Of a DNA stretch of 64,000 nt, positions 61,503 through 64,000 are shown in pieces. Source of the stretch: Sycon ciliatum. Its lineage: Eukaryota > Porifera > Calcarea > Leucosolenida > Sycettidae. The stretch is from positions 12,524,734 to 12,588,733 of the forward strand of contig NC_088646.1 of NCBI RefSeq assembly GCF_964019385.1, in the 5' to 3' direction. The notes beneath the pieces were generated by a model, which saw nothing but the letters and a program-made list of their open reading frames with translations, searched no databases and was not told where the DNA came from. Each line of letters opens with the position of its first letter. Position 1 is the first letter of the stretch. Both the position numbers and the translations under genes were made by a program.

Positions 61503-61685
61503 GTTGCCAACAATCCTCACCCAGAGTTTCAACCTGGGAGACTCTTACTACTTAAGCAGTTTAGAGGCGCGTTCGAATTGTCACTCTTTGACTTTTCAAG
61601 GAGTTTCGTTTTTCTGGAGAGGTGGCCTTATTGGCCTCTTCAGTAAAACGAAGCTCCTCGAAACTCATCCGATGGGAAGGCGGAT

Positions 61686-63104
61686 TACCGTATTTCCCCG
61701 TAAGTTAGTTCTCCCCAATGACTTAGTACCCCCTATAAAAAATACACTTTCCACTGCCGAGGTTATCACCCCGAAAGACAGTTCCCCCGAAAGATAGTAA
61801 GTTCGTACCCGTCCTACATGTACAGACACCGTACAGTACATACATCATATGCACGGACACTAGAGTTGCGCAGGCTTCCCACTGCGTGTCATTTACCCCC
61901 GATAAAAAAGTACTCCCCGAAAGATAGTACCACCCCCGAAAGTTAGTACTCATGTGGCTACACCGCCACAGGAGGAGGCGGACAACACCAGGGCAGCCAA
62001 AGCTAAAGCCAGGGCAGACGCCAGAAAGACGGAGCAGCGTCATGCCAAGGAGGTGTACGATGGCGTGGATGGAGACCTGCAGAGGTCCATGGATCTTGCG
62101 GCCGGAAAGGGTGCGTCGAACTGGCTCACCTGTCGACCACTCAAGCAGCATGGGTTCTCACAACACAAGGGCGCGTTTCGAGATGCTGTCTGCCACCGCT
62201 ACGGGCGGACTCCGCCCCACCTCCCCCAGAGCTGTGCCTGTGGAGCTGCCTTCACTGTCCCGCACGCCTTGCCTTGCCCAGTAGGTGGCTATCCGTCTCT
62301 GCGGCACAACGAGCTGCGGGACTTGACCGCTACCATGCTCACATCAGCAGCTCATGATATCAGCATTGAGCCACGCCTTCAGCCGTTATCTGGTGAGAAT
62401 TTTTATCACCGGACGGCTATCCGTGAGGATGGTGCCAGGCTGGATGTTGCTGCCAGCGGGGTATGGGGTGGCCGGTTTGAGCGAGCTTTCTTTGATATTC
62501 GGGTGTTCAACCCTCATGCTCGTTCGAACTCGGTCCACTCCATCCCCGCCGCATACGCAAAGCATGAGCGTGAGAAGCGTCGGCATTATGAGGAGCGTGT
62601 TCGTGAGGTGGAGCATGCCACGGTTCCCCTCGTATTCAGTGCCACCGGAGGCCAAGGCAAGGCGGCAACTACCCTTTACAAGCGGCTCGGACTGATCATC
62701 AGCGACAAGAAGAATGAGCCTTACTCCATCACAATGGCATGGATCAGATGCAGGGTGGGGTTCGCCCTTCTTCGCTCGCCCATTATGGCCCTCCGAGGAC
62801 ACCGGTCCTGGAGCAGAGTTGCAGTAGCTCAACCATCATCGACCGAACTGGTGGCTGCCGAGTGCAATTTGCATTTCTGAACTGTGGCATGTGCGTAGCA
62901 CTCAAACCGTTGAACATGTGCGCACCGCACTGACTGTCTTTAATGCTTTGTAGCTCCTCATTGTTTTCTGTTTTTGTTTTTTTCCAGGCGTGGGCCATCC
63001 ATTCCCTGATGTCATAGGTGCCAAAAATACTAAAAAGAAAAACAAACTCATGTGGCTGCTAAGTTCGAAAGTTAGTACGTACTAACTTACGGGGAAATAC
63101 GGTA
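61686..63104. mobile_element. ~320-bp TIR element split by a LINE fragment
   Basis: TACCGTATTTCCCCGTAAGT at 61686 and its complement ending at 63104 are perfect inverted ends. The interior carries repeated CCCCGAAAGATAGTA motifs. An insertion of about 1.09 kb at 61960-63046 interrupts it, flanked by the duplicated target CTCATGTGGCT. Confidence 0.85.
61960..62880 (+). pseudogene. LINE-derived C-terminal protein with restriction-like endonuclease motifs
   Basis: About 307 codons stay open with no credible start codon, because the copy is truncated at its 5' end. Motifs in order: ASNWLTCRPLKQHGFS, the zinc-binding-like CACGAAFTVPHALPCPVGG, RHNELRDL, then EDGARLDVAASGVWGG and AFFDIRVFNPHA, and finally KHEREKRRHYEERVREVEH. 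C-x-C-x(8)-H-x(3)-C followed by R-H and a D...D-x-R pair resembles the restriction-like endonuclease at the C-terminus of R2-type LINEs. This protein type is common beside reverse transcriptases in cnidarian and sponge genomes, from memory. The A-rich end (63022-63046) and 11-bp target duplications (61949-61959, 63047-63057) prove retrotransposition. Confidence 0.75.
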
Positions 63105-63341
63105 GTTTCGAAGAGTTTGGAATAGCTAGGTCACGTAGTACGTGGAGATGGTCGAACTGATCGGACGTCATCATCGCCATGACAATTCCACTGAAAAACT
63201 CTAAAATGATAGAAACCGTTCTAATGGGACACTTGTTGTTGTTGTTGTTGTTGTAGAAGTTTATTTTAACGTCGCACCGACACTTCAACTAATCTCTTTA
63301 TAAAATTGTTTGAACAGTTGATGAAGACAATTCGAATGCGC
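63105..63341. other. Spacer with (GTT)n LINE-like 3' end
   Basis: GTT repeats at 63233-63254 followed by TTTATTTTAACGTCGCACCG resemble, in reverse, the 3' end of the LINE at 59228 (TTGTTG then TTTATTTTAA). A short CR1/L2-like 3' tail in minus orientation is likely. Confidence 0.45.
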
Positions 63342-64000
63342 CCTTAGTCTTTGGCAGAGGTCGCCAGCCTGACGGCCTCTAATCGCAAGGATGTGAAGGC
63401 AGCTGCCGCAGAAGCCCTTCGGCAATTCACCGCCCGAGCCTCCTCTGCCCTCCAGCACTCCATCAACATTGGCAGTGAGGCGGGTGCATCCAGCTGGCTC
63501 ACGTGTCGCCCTCTCCGTCGGCATGGGTTCAGCTTGTCGAAGTGTGAATTTCGCGATGGTCTGGCGTTGCGGTATGGCTGGCACCCGGCACGGCTCCCTT
63601 CTACTTGTGTCTGTGGTGCCACCTTCTCTGTTGAGCATGCTCTCTCTTGCCCCACTGGTGGTTTCCTGACGCTTCGCCACAATGAGGTACGGGACATCAT
63701 CGCTGGCCAACTGAAGAAGGTAGCACACAGCGTAGAAGTAGAGCCTCATCTCCAACCCCTCACCGGCGAGCTTTTCCGCTACCGGACGGCGTCCACCGAG
63801 GATCAGGCCCGTCTGGATGTGGCGGCGAGTGGCGTGTGGGGAGGACGGTTTGAATGCGTTTATCTTGATGTACAGGTGTTTAACCCATTCGCTCCTTCGA
63901 ACCGTTCCTCTTCTCTCGCTGCTCGCTACCTGAGCCATGAGCGCGAGAAGCGTCGCAGGTATGGTCAGAGGGTGCAAGAAGTTGAGCGAGCCTCCTTCGT
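63342..64000 (+). pseudogene. Second copy of the LINE endonuclease-domain protein, cut by window end
   Basis: The plus frame is open from about 63348 to the end of the window without an ATG at its start. It shares the order and many residues of the protein at 61960-62880: ASSWLTCRPLRRHGFS, CVCGATFSVEHALSCPTGG, RHNEVRDI, LQPLTGELFRYRTAS, ARLDVAASGVWGG, VYLDVQVFNPFA and SHEREKRRRYGQRVQEVE. All zinc-binding-like residues and the second Asp (LDVQV) are kept. No stops or frameshifts are visible in 219 codons. It could be a longer, better preserved element continuing beyond the window. Confidence 0.78.

Overview
This window is nuclear DNA from an invertebrate animal. It carries two multi-exon, intron-rich, animal-specific genes on the minus strand with standard GT/AG splice sites. 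They are embedded in a very dense and varied transposon landscape with long microsatellites and homopolymer tracts. An early-branching or marine invertebrate such as a sponge or cnidarian would fit the repeat families and the enrichment of the word TACATGTA, but the lineage cannot be fixed from sequence alone. Nothing bacterial was found.

Gene 1 (45130 down to 13185) is a CCDC88 family gene (Girdin/Daple type). I reconstructed 36 coding exons by matching splice sites and phases. Together they give about 1,755 residues: an N-terminal HOOK domain, long coiled coils broken by a low-complexity linker, a Girdin-like basic segment, a G-alpha binding-and-activating (GBA) motif with its key Phe, and a C-terminus ending Gly-Cys-Val as in Daple. 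Gene 2 (55732 down to 50953) is a SYNJ2BP/OMP25-like small PDZ protein with a C-terminal membrane anchor. It has four exons and 137 residues.

Left part (1-13 kb): no host gene recognised. It holds a 470-bp foldback element, two near-identical 508-bp repeats 5 kb apart, a tandemly duplicated mariner-type MITE block, a 1.4-kb satellite with a 53-bp unit, a decayed DIRS-like retroelement and several small hairpin elements. Middle (13-45 kb): gene 1, with introns that host Kolobok-like, piggyBac, pogo/mariner, Harbinger-like and LINE remnants. Then 45-51 kb is an intergenic block of TIR elements and near-perfect 37-39 bp palindromes. Right part (51-64 kb): gene 2, followed directly by a defective Ty3/gypsy element. 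That element is itself interrupted by a LINE, a TTAA-flanked element and a mariner MITE. Two homologous fragments of a LINE protein with a restriction-like endonuclease domain close the window.

Functionally, the two host genes are a trimeric-G-protein modulator/scaffold ending in a PDZ ligand and an outer-mitochondrial-type PDZ protein. A physical link between them is only a possibility. Everything else is mobile or simple-repeat DNA.
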